The notes under the pieces: generated by a model | Told to the model about the DNA's origin: nothing | Databases searched by the model: none | Seen by the model: only the letters and a program-made list of their open reading frames with translations | In this document: positions 1-10,528 of the stretch, one piece after another | How positions within the stretch are numbered: position 1 is the first letter of the stretch | How the letters are laid out: each line of letters opens with the position of its first letter | Source: Piper betle | Lineage: Eukaryota > Streptophyta > Magnoliopsida > Piperales > Piperaceae | Length of the DNA: 64,000 nt | Assembly: GCA_033002965.1 (NCBI GenBank) | Contig: JAURVB010013591.1 | Span: 1 to 64,000 of the forward strand | Reading direction: 5' to 3' | Program-made: the position numbers and the translations under genes

Positions 1-399
1 TTGGGTTTTGGAGAAAAACTACTGCAAAGGGAGAAAGAAAATTGTGTGGATTGAAGAAAGGTGAATGCTTTGTTGAGATTGGCTTGCAATCGTCAATGGT
101 AACTTCGCCAAGTTCTTAATCTGTAATATTCTTCCTTTATTGTCTTCTACGACTTTATACCAATTTTGTAGAAAGTACAGTAAATTGGTATTGGGGAGTT
201 TGTTCTCCTGTGGATCTATTCTGTATCAAAATTGTGATATAGTGAATTTGATCTGGTTGTTTGCCCCGTGGTTTTTCCCCAAATTTGGGGTTTTCCACGT
301 AAAATTATCTTGTCGTCTCTCTCTATTTGCTTGGTACTTTTCATCCTTATATGTTGAAATAAGGGGATTTGTATTTGGTTTGTTTGGTTAATCCCAACA
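1..399 (+). repeat. Partial 5' LTR of copia element E1
   Basis: It matches 4676-5075 almost base for base and ends in CCCAACA directly before the primer binding site. The first ~137 bp of the LTR lie outside the window. Short reading frames inside it are not coding. Confidence 0.93.
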
Positions 400-401
400 A
401 G

Positions 402-414
402 TGGTATCAGAGCC
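402..414 (+). other. Primer binding site of E1 (initiator Met tRNA type)
   Basis: TGGTATCAGAGCC lies two bases after the 5' LTR end. This is the usual plant retrotransposon site complementary to the 3' end of initiator methionine tRNA, where minus-strand DNA synthesis is primed. Confidence 0.92.
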
Positions 415-517
415 AACAGGTTTGCAAGTTTTGGTTGTTGATATTTGATGCCCACTAGGTGTTCGACGAAATTTCTAAAAGCCTAGTTGGTGTGTCTGTG
501 ATTTATATTTCAACAAG

Positions 518-3500
518 ATGGCTGATGAGAAGTATGTTAAGATGATATCTCTTAAGGGGCCTAGTAACTGGCATTATTGGAAAGGAAAGATGATTGATCA
601 TCTATATTCCAAGGATTTATATGAACCTATCACTGGTCAGAAACCGGCAGAGGTGACTGAAAAAGACTGGAATAAATTGGATAGGAAGGCTATGGCCTGT
701 TTGAGACAATGGGTAGATGAAGTTGTGTATCATCATGTTTCTGAATTGACATCCTCAAAAGCAATATGGGATAAACTCCAAGAAGTTTATGAGAGGAACA
801 CTGCTGGCAATAAGACCCTTTTGATAAGGAAATTGGTGAATTTGAGGTATAAGGATGGAACTGACATAAGTGAGCATCTCAATGAGATGAAGAGTATTAT
901 TACTCAACTTGCCAGGATGAAGATGACTCTAGATGAGGAATGGCAAGCTATCCTGCTCCTCAACACTTTGCCAGAGAGTTGGGAAACATTGGTGATATCT
1001 TTGAGCAATGCTGCTCCGGATGGAAAACTCACAATGGACATGGTAACAAGCAGTTTACTGAATGAGGAGGTGAGAAGAAAATCTCTACCAACTTCAGGGT
1101 CTCATGCATTAGTGTCAGAAGAGGCAAGAGGTAGATCGAGAAATAGAGACACAGACAGAAGGGACAAGAGTCGAGGAAGGTCTAAATCCAGGAAGCACTT
1201 GAAGTGTTATTATTGTGACAAGACAGGTCATATGAAGAAGGATTGTTGGAAGCTCAAGAAAGACTTGAAAAATAAGGACAACAAGGATCAAGGAGAAACG
1301 AACACTAATGTTGTGCATGATGACATGGTGATTCTTTCTGATTGTGGGAATGATTGTTTGACGGCCGATTGTGATGCTAGTTGGGTAGTTGACTCGGGAG
1401 CATCATTTCATGCAACTCCAAGCAAAAATTTCTTTACTACCTATGAATCTTCAGATTTGGGAATAGTGAAGATGGGAAATAGTGATACTTCCAAAATTGT
1501 GGGACTTGGAGATGTGCATATAGTAACAAACACGGGTTACAGATTGGTGCTTAAAAATGTCAGACATATTCCAGATTTAAGGATGAGTTTGTTGTCAACC
1601 GGAGTGCTTGATGATGAAGGATTTGGTTCACAATTTGCACAAGGTGTGTGGAAACTTGTGAAAGGTTCTCTTGTTGTTGCTAAAGGGAAGAAGTGTTGCA
1701 GTTTGTACAAAACTGAGACGAGTCTGGTTCGAGGGGAGGTTAATATCTCCTCATTTGATTCCACTGCTGATTTGTGGCACCGTCGATTGGGACACATGAG
1801 TGAGAAGGGACTAGAGACTTTGAAGAAGTTAAATCTCCTTCCCAAGGTCAAGGACATCACAATTAGTTCTTGTGACCATTGTTTGGTCGGGAAACAACGT
1901 AGGACATCCTTTGCAAGCACAAGTACAAGGAAGTCAAAAGTTCTTGAGTTGGTACACTCTGATGTGTGTGGGCCTATGGAGGTAAAATCTCTTGGCGGTT
2001 CTATTTATTTTGTCACTTTTATTGATGATACTTCTAGGAAGGTGTGGGCTTATGGCATGAAAAATAAAAGTGATGTTTTTGGCATCTTTAAGAATTTTCA
2101 TGTATTGGTTGAAAGAGAAACCGGTAAGCTCTTGAAATGTCTTAGAAGTGATAATGGTGGTGAATATTGTTCTGTTGAGTTTGATGAATATTGTAGCAAG
2201 CATGGGATTAGGCATGAGAAGACGGTTCCTTATACTCCTCAACATAATGGAGTGGCTGAAAGAATGAACAGGACCATCTCTGAGAGGGTTAGGAGTATGT
2301 TGTCTTCAGCTAAGTTGCCTAAAAGCTTCTGGGGTGAAGCCATGAGCACAGCTTGTTATTTAATCAACAGATCTCCCACACATGCTCTGGACAGTGACAT
2401 ACCAGAAAGGATTTGGAGTGACAAAAAGGTCAGTTATTCTCATTTGAGAGTCTTTGGTTGTAAAGCCTTTGCACATGTGCCCAAGGAGCAAAGGGCTAAG
2501 CTTGACTCTAGAGCCGTGGAATGTATCTTTCTGGGATATGGTGATGATAAGTTTGGATACAAACTTTGGGATCCTAAGAATAGAAAACTGATTCGAAGCA
2601 GAGATGTAGTTTTCAGGGAGGATCAAACAGTTGAGGACTTTGGCAAGGAAGAAGTTCCTCAAACTAAATCTCAGGAAAGCTTGGAAAAGATAAAAGATCC
2701 TTCAACCTCAGCTAGAAGTGAAAAGGCGGCTCAGGATGACACAATTATTTCCCCACCGAGTGATGATGAGGGTGAGGATGTGGTGTCTGATGATATTTCT
2801 AATGAGTTTGTTAATGATGTTGGACAGGAACATGGAGATTCTGATCAAGGGCAGCCAACTAATGTGAGGAGATCAGCTCGTGAACCAGTTCCATCAACAA
2901 GATATCCATCATCAGAATATGTGACAATTACTGAATGTGGAGAACCAGAAAATTTCAGTGAGGTCAAAGCTCATGTAGAAAAGGAGAAGTGGTTGAAGGC
3001 AATGCAAGATGAGATGAAATCTTTGCATGATAATCACACTTATGAGTTGGTGGATCTTCCTAAGGGGAAGAGAATATTAAGGAATAAATGGGTCTACAGG
3101 ATCAAATATGAAGAAAATAACACACAACCAAGGTACAAGGCAAGGTTGGTGGTGAAGGGCTTCGGACAGAAGAAAGGTATTGATTTCGATGAAATTTTTT
3201 CTCCTGTTGTTAAAATGTCTTCTATTAGAATTGTTCTGGCTTTGGCTGCAAGTTTGGATTTGGAAGTTGAACAGTTAGATGTGAAGACGGCCTTTCTTCA
3301 TGGTGATCTTGAGGAGACCATATACATGGAGCAACCAGAGGGTTTTAAAGTCAGAGGAAAGGAACAGATGGTGTGCAGACTGAAAAAGAGTTTGTATGGT
3401 TTGAAGCAAGCTCCTAGACAGTGGTATAAAAAGTTTGATTCTTTTATGGAAAAGAATGGGTACAAGAAATCTGTTTCTGATCACTGTGTGTTCATGAAGA

Positions 3501-4507
3501 GGTTTGATGATGGTGACTTTGTTATTCTGTTGCTTTATGTGGATGACATGTTGATTGTAGGACATGATGGAGCCAAGATTGCAAGTTTAAAGAAGAACTT
3601 GAACAAATCCTTTGCAATGAAGGATTTGGGACCGGCAAAGCAAATCTTGGGAATGTCCATTCAGCGTGACAGGGGAGCTAGAAAGCTTTGGGTGTCACAG
3701 CAAAAGTACATAGAAAAGGTACTTGAAAAATTCAACATGAAAGATGCAAAGCCGGTTGGAGTTCCACTTGGGGGTCACTTCAAGTTGAAGAAAAGTGACT
3801 TAAGTGAAACAGAAATGAAGGAAATGAGAAAGGTTCCTTATGCTTCTGCAGTTGGTAGTTTAATGTATGCTATGGTTTGTACAAGGCCTGATATAGCATA
3901 TGCAGTTGGAATGGTTAGCAGACATTTAGCAAATCCGAGCAAAGAACATTGGCTAGCAGTTAAATGGATAATGAGGTACTTGAGAGGTACGTCCAAAATG
4001 TGTTTGTGTTTTGGAAGTGATAAACCTTTATTGGTTGGCTACACCGATGCAGACATGGCAGGTGACTTGGAAACAAGAAGGTCAACATCTGGGTTTATTG
4101 TTAATTTTGCTAATGGGGCTGTGTCTTGGCAGTGTAGGTTGCAAAAGTGTGTTGCATTATCCACAACTGAAGCCGAATTTATTGCTGCTACAGAGGCTTG
4201 CAAGGAGATGCTATGGACAAAGAGATTTTTGAATGAAATTGGCATTGAACAGGAGAGATACATTGTACACTGTGATAGCCAGAGTGCAATTCACCTGAGT
4301 AAGAATTCAAGTTTTCATTCAAGGAGCAAGCACATTGATGTGAGATATCACTGGATAAGAAATGTGTTGGAAAGTAAATCTCTTGAGCTAACAAAAATTC
4401 ATACTGAAAGAAATGTTTCAGACATGATGACTAAAGTTGTGTCAAAGGAGAAACATGTTTACTGCAGGAATGGAGCAGGCATGGATGGAGCTTCCCATGC
4501 TGGCTAG
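518..4507 (+). CDS. Copia gag-pol polyprotein, intact (E1)
   Basis: A 1329-residue polyprotein that would give capsid, protease, integrase and reverse transcriptase/RNase H for copy-and-paste transposition through cytoplasmic virus-like particles. Visible motifs in order: gag (about 1-225); zinc knuckle CYYCDKTGHMKKDC (230-243); aspartic protease DSGA (292-295); integrase HHCC zinc site (H421, H426, C452, C455) and catalytic D482, D545, E581 with the exact D-35-E spacing; RT with YVDD at 1007-1010; RNase H from about 1170 with D1177 in YTDAD and the STTEAEF motif. The length is normal for copia. The ATG at 518 lies about 120 bp after the LTR, opens the gag homology and is shared by E2 and E3. 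All catalytic residues I could check are present, so it may be functional. Expression would be driven by the LTR. Confidence 0.95.
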   Translation: MADEKYVKMISLKGPSNWHYWKGKMIDHLYSKDLYEPITGQKPAEVTEKDWNKLDRKAMACLRQWVDEVVYHHVSELTSSKAIWDKLQEVYERNTAGNKTLLIRKLVNLRYKDGTDISEHLNEMKSIITQLARMKMTLDEEWQAILLLNTLPESWETLVISLSNAAPDGKLTMDMVTSSLLNEEVRRKSLPTSGSHALVSEEARGRSRNRDTDRRDKSRGRSKSRKHLKCYYCDKTGHMKKDCWKLKKDLKNKDNKDQGETNTNVVHDDMVILSDCGNDCLTADCDASWVVDSGASFHATPSKNFFTTYESSDLGIVKMGNSDTSKIVGLGDVHIVTNTGYRLVLKNVRHIPDLRMSLLSTGVLDDEGFGSQFAQGVWKLVKGSLVVAKGKKCCSLYKTETSLVRGEVNISSFDSTADLWHRRLGHMSEKGLETLKKLNLLPKVKDITISSCDHCLVGKQRRTSFASTSTRKSKVLELVHSDVCGPMEVKSLGGSIYFVTFIDDTSRKVWAYGMKNKSDVFGIFKNFHVLVERETGKLLKCLRSDNGGEYCSVEFDEYCSKHGIRHEKTVPYTPQHNGVAERMNRTISERVRSMLSSAKLPKSFWGEAMSTACYLINRSPTHALDSDIPERIWSDKKVSYSHLRVFGCKAFAHVPKEQRAKLDSRAVECIFLGYGDDKFGYKLWDPKNRKLIRSRDVVFREDQTVEDFGKEEVPQTKSQESLEKIKDPSTSARSEKAAQDDTIISPPSDDEGEDVVSDDISNEFVNDVGQEHGDSDQGQPTNVRRSAREPVPSTRYPSSEYVTITECGEPENFSEVKAHVEKEKWLKAMQDEMKSLHDNHTYELVDLPKGKRILRNKWVYRIKYEENNTQPRYKARLVVKGFGQKKGIDFDEIFSPVVKMSSIRIVLALAASLDLEVEQLDVKTAFLHGDLEETIYMEQPEGFKVRGKEQMVCRLKKSLYGLKQAPRQWYKKFDSFMEKNGYKKSVSDHCVFMKRFDDGDFVILLLYVDDMLIVGHDGAKIASLKKNLNKSFAMKDLGPAKQILGMSIQRDRGARKLWVSQQKYIEKVLEKFNMKDAKPVGVPLGGHFKLKKSDLSETEMKEMRKVPYASAVGSLMYAMVCTRPDIAYAVGMVSRHLANPSKEHWLAVKWIMRYLRGTSKMCLCFGSDKPLLVGYTDADMAGDLETRRSTSGFIVNFANGAVSWQCRLQKCVALSTTEAEFIAATEACKEMLWTKRFLNEIGIEQERYIVHCDSQSAIHLSKNSSFHSRSKHIDVRYHWIRNVLESKSLELTKIHTERNVSDMMTKVVSKEKHVYCRNGAGMDGASHAG

Positions 4508-4521
4508 AGGTATTTTATGGA

Positions 4522-4538
4522 GTTGGGAAGGGGAGGTT
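4522..4538 (+). other. Polypurine tract of E1
   Basis: A purine-rich GTTGGGAAGGGGAGG run sits directly before the 3' LTR. It is the expected RNase H-resistant primer for plus-strand DNA synthesis. The same run is at 9881-9897 in E2. Confidence 0.85.
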
Positions 4539-5075
4539 TGTTGGGTTGTCCCTCCTCCATAAATACATGAACTTACAACCCTATTTTGGGCAAAAACCAA
4601 GATTTTCCAGATTTGGTTAGTTGAAAGGGATAAAAGCAACGTACGACGCTTTTCTTCTTTGGTTTTTTCTGGTCTTTGGGTTTTGGAGAAAAACTACTGC
4701 AAAGGGAGAAAGGAAATTGTGTGGATTGAAGAAAGGTGGATGCTTTGTTGAGATTGGCTTGCAATCGTCAATGGTAACTTCGCCAAGTTCTTAATCTGTA
4801 ATATTCTTCCTTTATTGTCTTCTACGACTTTATACCAATTTTGTAGAAAGTACAGTAAATTGGTATTGGGGAGTTTGTTCTCCTGTGGATCTATTCTGTA
4901 TCAAAATTGTGATATAGTGAATTTGATCTGGTTGTTTGCCCCGTGGTTTTTTCCTCAAATTTGGGGTTTTCCACGTAAAATTATCTTGTCGTCTCTCTCT
5001 ATTTGCTTGGTACTTTTCATCCTTATATGTTGAAGTAAGGGGATTTGTATTTGGTTTGTTTGGTTAATCCCAACA
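4539..5075 (+). repeat. 3' LTR of copia element E1
   Basis: A complete 537-bp LTR running from TGTTGGG to CCCAACA, whose ends form a short inverted repeat. It is nearly identical to the E2 LTRs at 5224-5760 and 9898-10433. Confidence 0.95.
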
Positions 5076-5223
5076 GTTATACACCTCGATGCTTTTAAGA
5101 ATGGGCTGAGGAGCACATGTGTCTCTTTGATTCATCTTGCTGTTCGGGTTCTAATGGGAATTTTCGGCCAACTTTACACCAGCAAGCAGGTTGCCGCCGG
5201 CCATGCCAGACGCGCATCCAAAA
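5076..5223. other. 148-bp spacer between the two copia elements
   Basis: Not LTR sequence. It contains GGGAATTTTCGGCCAAC (about 5156-5172) and a GC-rich stretch around 5184-5209 (AGCAGGTTGCCGCCGG, then CCATGCCAG). Both recur diverged after E2 (10453-10471 and about 10540-10564). The spacer therefore looks like the same kind of genomic or long-LTR sequence that lies downstream of E2. Confidence 0.6.
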
Positions 5224-5760
5224 CTGTTCGGTTGTCCTTCCTCCGTAAATACATGAACTTACAACCCTGTTTTGGGCAAAAACCAAGATTTTCCAGATTT
5301 GGTTAGTTAAAAGGGATAAAAGCAACGTACGACGCTTTTCTTCTTTGGTTTTTTCTGGTCTTTGGGTTTTGGAGAAAAACTACTGTAAAGGGAGAAAGGA
5401 AATTGTGTGGATTGAAGAAAGGTGGATGCTTTGTTGAGATTGGCTTGCAATCGTCAATGGTAACTTCGCCAAGTTCTTAATCTGTAATATTCTTCCTTTA
5501 TTGTCTGCTACGACTTTATACCAATTTTGTAGAAAGTACAGTAAATTGGTATTGAGGAGTTTGTTCTCTTGTGGATCTATTCTATATTAAAATTGTGATA
5601 TAGTGAATTTGATCTGGTTGTTTGCCCCGTGGTTTTTCCTCAAATTTGGGGTTTTCCACGTAAAATTATCTTGTCGTCTCTCTCTATTTGCTTGGTACTT
5701 TTCATCCTTATATGTTGAAATAAGGGGATTTGTATTTGGTTTGTTTAGTTAATCCCAACA
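5224..5760 (+). repeat. 5' LTR of copia element E2
   Basis: A 537-bp copy of the LTR with several private substitutions. It ends in CCCAACA immediately before the primer binding site. Confidence 0.94.
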
Positions 5761-5762
5761 AG

Positions 5763-5775
5763 TGGTATCAGAGCC
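5763..5775 (+). other. Primer binding site of E2
   Basis: TGGTATCAGAGCC, identical to that of E1 and in the same position two bases after the LTR. Confidence 0.9.
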
Positions 5776-5878
5776 AACAGGTTTGCAAGTTTTGGTTGTT
5801 CATATTTGATGCCCACTAGGTGTTGGACGAAATTTCTAAAAGCCTAGTTGGTGTGTCTGTGATTTATATTTCAACAAG

Positions 5879-8800
5879 ATGGCTGATGAGAAGTATGTTA
5901 AGATGATATCTCTTAAGGGGCCTAGTAACTGGCATTATTGGAAAGGAAAGATGATTGATCATCTATATTCCAAGGATTTATATGAACCTATCACTGGTCA
6001 GAAACCTGCAGAGGTGACTAAAAAGACTGGAATAAATTGGATAGGAAGGCTATGGCCTGTTTGAGACAATGGGTAGATGAAGTTGTGTATCATCATGTTT
6101 CTGAATTGACATCCTCAAAAGCAATATGGGATAAACTCCAAGAAGTTTATGAGAGGAACACTGCTGGCAATAAGACCCTTTTGATAAGGAAATTGGTGAA
6201 TTTGAGGTATAAGGATGGAACTGACATAAGTGAGCATCTCAATGAGATGAAGAGTATTATTACTCAACTTGCCAGGATGAAGATGACTCTAGATGAGGAA
6301 TGGCAAGCTATCCTGCTCCTCAACACTTTGCCAGAGAGTTGGGAAACATTGGTGATATCTTTCAGCAATGCTGCTCCGGATGGAAAACTCACAATGGACA
6401 TGGTAACAAGCAGTTTACTGAATGAGGAGGAGAGAAGAAAATCTCTACCAACTTCAGGGTCTCATGCATTAGTGTCAGAAGAGGCAAGAGGTAGATCGAG
6501 AAATAGAGACACAGACAGAAGGGACAAGAGTCGAGGAAGGTCTAAATCCAGGAAGCACTTGAAGTGTTATTATTGTGACAAGACAGGTCATATGAAGAAG
6601 GATTGTTGGAAGCTCAAGAAAGACGTGAAAAATAAGGACAACAAGGATCAAGGAGAAACGAATACTAATGTTGTGCATGATGACATGGTAATTCTTTCTG
6701 ATTGTGGGAATGATTGTTTGACGGCCGATTGTGATGCTAGTTGGGTAGTTGACTCGGGAGCATCATTTCATGCAACTCCAAGCAAAAATTTCTTTACAAC
6801 CTATGAATCCTCAGATTTGGAAATAGTGAAGATGGGAAATAGTGACACTTCCAAAATTGTGGGACTTGGAGATGTGCATATAGTAACAAACACGGGTTAC
6901 AGATTGGTGCTTAAAAAGGTCAGACATATTCAAGATTTAAGGATGAGTTTGTTGTCAACCGGAGTGCTTGATGATGAAGGATTTGGTTCACAATTTGCAC
7001 AAGGTGTGTGGAAACTTGTGAAAGGTTCTCTTGTTGTTGCTAAAGGGAAGAAGTGTTGCAGTTTGTACAAAACTGAGACGAGTCTGGTTCGAGGGGAGGT
7101 TAATATCTCCTCATTTGATTCCACTGCTGATTTGTGGCACCGTCGATTGGGACACATGAGTGAGAAGGGACTAGAGACTTTGAAGAAGTTAAATCTCCTT
7201 CCCAAGGTCAAGGACATCACAATTAGTTCTTGTGACCATTGTTTGGTCGGGAAACAACGTAGGACATCCTTTGCAAGCACAAGTACAAGGAAGTCAAAAG
7301 TTCTTGAGTTGGTACACTTTGATGTGTGTGGGCCTATGGAGGTAAAATCTCTTGGCGGTTCTATTTATTCTGTCACTTTTATTGATGATACTTCTAGGAA
7401 GGTGTGGGCTTATGGCATGAAAAATAAAAGTGATGTTTTTCGCATCATTAAGAATTTTCATGTATTGGTTGAAAGAGAAACCGGTAAGCTCTTGAATTGT
7501 CTTAGAAGTGATAATGGTGGTGAATATTGTTCTGTTGAGTTTGATGAATATTGTAGCAAGCATGAGATTAGGCATGAGAAGACGGTTCCTTATACTCCTC
7601 AACATAATGGAGTGGCTAAAAGAATGAACAGGACCATCTCTGAGAGGGTTAGGAGTATGTTGTCTTCAGCTAAGTTGCCTAAAAGCTTCTGGGGTGAAGC
7701 CATGAGCACAGCTTGTTATTTAATCAACAGATCTCCCACACATGCTCTGGACAGTGACATACCAGAAAGGATTTGGAGTTACAAAAAGGTCAGTTATTCT
7801 CATTTGAGAGTCTTTGGTTGTAAAGCCTTTGCACATGTGCCCAAGGAACAAAGGGCTAAGCTTGACTCTAGAGCCGTGGAATGTATCTTTCTGGGATATG
7901 GTGATGATAAGTTTGGATACAAACTTTGGGATCCTAAGAATAGAAAACTGATTCGAAGCAGAGATGTAGTTTTCAGAGAGGATCAAACAGTTGAGGAGTT
8001 TGGCAAGGAAGAAGTTCCTCAAACTAAATCTCAGGAAAGCTTGGAAAAGATAAAAGATCCTTCAACCTCAGCTAGAAGTGAAAAGGCGGCTCAGGATGAC
8101 ACAATTATTTTCCCACCGAGTGATGATGAGGGTGAGGATGTGGTGTCTGATGATATTTCTAATGAGTTTGTTAATGATGTTGGATAGGAACATGGAGATT
8201 CTGATCAAGGGCAGCCAACTAATGTGAGGAGATCAGCTCGTGAACCAGTTCCATCAACAAGATATCCATCATCAGAATATGTGACAATTACTGAATGTGG
8301 AGAACCAGAAAATTTCAGTGAGGTCAAAGCTCATGTAGAAAAGGAGAAGTGGTTGAAGGCAATGCAAGATGAGATGAAATCTTTGCATGATAATCACACT
8401 TATTAGTTGGTGGATCTTCCTAAGGGGAAGAGAATATTAAGGAATAAATGGGTCTACAGGATCAAATATTAAGAAAATAACACACAACTAAGGTACAAGG
8501 CAAGGTTGGTGGTGAAGGGCTTCGGACAGAAGAAAGGTATTGATTTTGATGAAATTTTTTCTCCTATCGTTAAAATGTCTTCTATTAGAATTGTTCTGGC
8601 TTTGGCTGCAAGTTTGAATTTGGAAGTTGAACAGTTAGATGTGAAGACGGCCTTTCTTCATGGTGATCTTGAGGAGATCATATACATGGAGCAACCAGAG
8701 GGTTTTAAAGTCAGAGGAAAGGAACAGATGGTGTGCAGACTGAAAAAGAGTTTGTATGGTTTGAAGCAAGCTCCTAGACAGTGGTATAAAAAGTTTGATT

Positions 8801-9866
8801 CTTTTATGGAAAAGAATGGGTACAAGAAATCTGTTTCTGATCACTGTGTGTTCATGAAGAGGTTTGATGATGGTGACTTTATTATTCTGTTGCTTTATGT
8901 GGATGACATGTTGATTGTAGGACATGATGGAGCCAAGATTGCAAGTTTAAAGAAGAACTTGAACAAATCTTTTGCAATGAAGGATTTGGGACCGGCAAAG
9001 CAAATCTTGGGAATTCCATTCAGCGTGACAGGGGAGCTAGAAAGCTTTGGGTGTCACAGCAAAAGTACATAGAAAAGGTACTTGAAAAATTCAACATGAA
9101 AGATGCAAAGCCGGTTGGAGTTCCACTTGGGGGTCACTTCAAGTTGAAGAAAAGTGACTTAAGTGAAACAGAAATGAAGGAAATGAGAAAGGTTCCTTAT
9201 GCTTCTGCAGTTGGTAGTTTAATGTATGCTATGGTTTGTACAAGGCCTGATATAACATATGCAGTTGGAATGGTTAGCAGACATTTAGCAAATCCGAGCA
9301 AAGAACATTGGCTAGCAGTTAAATGGATAATGAGGTACTTGAGAGGTACGTCCAAAATGTGTTTGTGTTTTGGAAGTGATAAACCTTTATAGGTTGGCTA
9401 CACCGATGCAGACATGGCAGGTGACTTGGAAACAAGAAGGTCAACATCTGGGTTTATTGTTAATTTTGCTAATGGGGCTGTGTCTTGGCAGTGTAGGTTG
9501 CAAAAGTGTGTTGCATTATCCACAACTGAAGCCGAATTTATTGCTGCTACAGAGGCTTGCAAGGAGATGCTATGGACAAAGAGATTTTTGAATGAAATTG
9601 GCATTGAACAGGAGAGATACATTGTACACTGTGATAGCCAGAGTGCAATTCACCTGAGTAAGAATTCAAGTTTTCATTCAAGGAGCAAGCACATTGATGT
9701 GAGATATCACTGGATAAGAAATGTGTTGGAAAGTAAATCTCTTGAGCTAACAAAAATTCATACTGAAAGAAATGTTTCAGACATGATGACTAAAGTTGTG
9801 TCAAAGGAGAAACATGTTTACTGCAGGAATGGAGCAGGCATGGATGGAGCTTCCCATGCTGGCTAG
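5879..9866 (+). pseudogene. Broken copia gag-pol (E2)
   Basis: Collinear with the E1 polyprotein and closely similar, but disabled at several points. A one-base deletion near 6018 shifts the frame early in gag. Stop codons lie at 8185-8187 (Gln codon in E1), 8404-8406 (Glu) and 8470-8472 (Glu). A second one-base deletion near 9014 breaks the RT domain, and there is a stop at 9390-9392. The integrase catalytic glutamate is lysine here (GVAKRMNRT against GVAERMNRT in E1). Zinc knuckle, DSGA protease and YVDD RT motifs remain readable. It cannot make a complete polyprotein, although its RNA could still be packaged by E1-type proteins. Confidence 0.94.
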
Positions 9867-9897
9867 AGGTATTTTATGGAGTTGGGAAGGGGAGGTT

Positions 9898-10433
9898 TGT
9901 TGGGTTGTCCCTCCTCCATAAATACATGAGCTTACAACCCTATTTTGGGCAAAAACCAAGATTTTCCAGATTTGGTTAGTTAAATGGGATAAAAGCAACG
10001 TACGACTCTTTTCTTCTTTGGTATTTTCTGGTTTTTGGGTTTTGGAGAAAACTACTGTAAAGGGAGAAAGGAAATTGTGTGGATTGAAGAAAGGTGGATG
10101 CTTTGTTGAGATTGGCTTGCAATCGTCAATGGTAACTTCGCCAAGTTCTTAATCTGTAATATTCTTCCTTTATTGTCTTCTACGACTTTATACCAATTTT
10201 GTAGAAAGTACAGTAAATTAGTATTGGGGAGTTTGTTCTCCTGTGGATCTATTCTGTATCAAAATTGTGATATAGTGAATTTGATCTGGTTGTTTGCCCC
10301 GTGGTTTTTTCCCCAAATTTGGGGTTTTCCACGTAAAATTATCTTGTCGTCTCTCTCTATTTGCTTGGTACTTTTCATCCTTATATGTTGAAATAAGGGG
10401 ATTTGTATTTGGTTTGTTTGGTTAATCCCAACA
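9898..10433 (+). repeat. 3' LTR of copia element E2
   Basis: A 536-bp LTR starting TGTTGGG after the polypurine tract and ending CCCAACA. It shares the diagnostic ACTGTAAAGGG with the E2 5' LTR where E1 has ACTGCAAAGGG, so the two LTRs belong to one insertion. Confidence 0.94.
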
Positions 10434-10439
10434 AAAATA

Positions 10440-10528
10440 TGATCATGTTTTTGGGGGAATTTTCGGCCAACATGATCATGTTTTGGTTGGCGTACAGTTG
10501 GCCGAAAATTCCCCCAAAAACATGATCA
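10440..10528. repeat. Perfect 32-bp inverted repeat (hairpin)
   Basis: Arms 10440-10471 and 10497-10528 are exact reverse complements over 32 bp, with a 25-bp loop. The arms contain a run of T, a run of G and CGGCCAAC. The loop holds a further copy of ATGATCATGTTTT. A related segment in inverted orientation to 10516-10538 lies at 10806-10828 (GTTGTGTTGATCAT shared). It sits seven bases beyond the end of E2. Confidence 0.9.

Larger units (their letters stand above)
1..5075 (+). mobile_element. Ty1/copia LTR retrotransposon E1 (5' end outside window)
   Basis: The order is partial 5' LTR (1-399), primer binding site (402-414), one long gag-pol frame (518-4507), polypurine tract (4522-4538) and complete 3' LTR (4539-5075, TGTTGGG...CCCAACA). 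The window starts about 137 bp inside the 5' LTR, judged by alignment with the 3' LTR. By hand count the two LTRs differ at only about five sites over 400 bp, so the insertion is fairly young. The domain order gag, protease, integrase, RT, RNase H is diagnostic of Ty1/copia, and the protein looks Tnt1/Tork-like. The target duplication cannot be checked because the 5' flank is outside the window. Confidence 0.95.
5224..10433 (+). mobile_element. Ty1/copia LTR retrotransposon E2 (full length, inactive)
   Basis: 5' LTR 5224-5760 (starts TGTTCGG, one change from TGTTGGG), primer binding site 5763-5775, broken gag-pol 5879-9866, polypurine tract 9881-9897 and 3' LTR 9898-10433. It is very close to E1 along its whole length. 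The flanking pentamers (CAAAC before, AAAAT after) do not match, so the target duplication is lost or one end has been rearranged. Confidence 0.94.

Noticed and set aside
1..10433. E1 plus E2 as a simple segmental tandem duplication
   Set aside because: The two copies have their own LTR-pair markers and the spacer is not a full copy of the downstream flank. Separate insertions or a rearrangement fit better.
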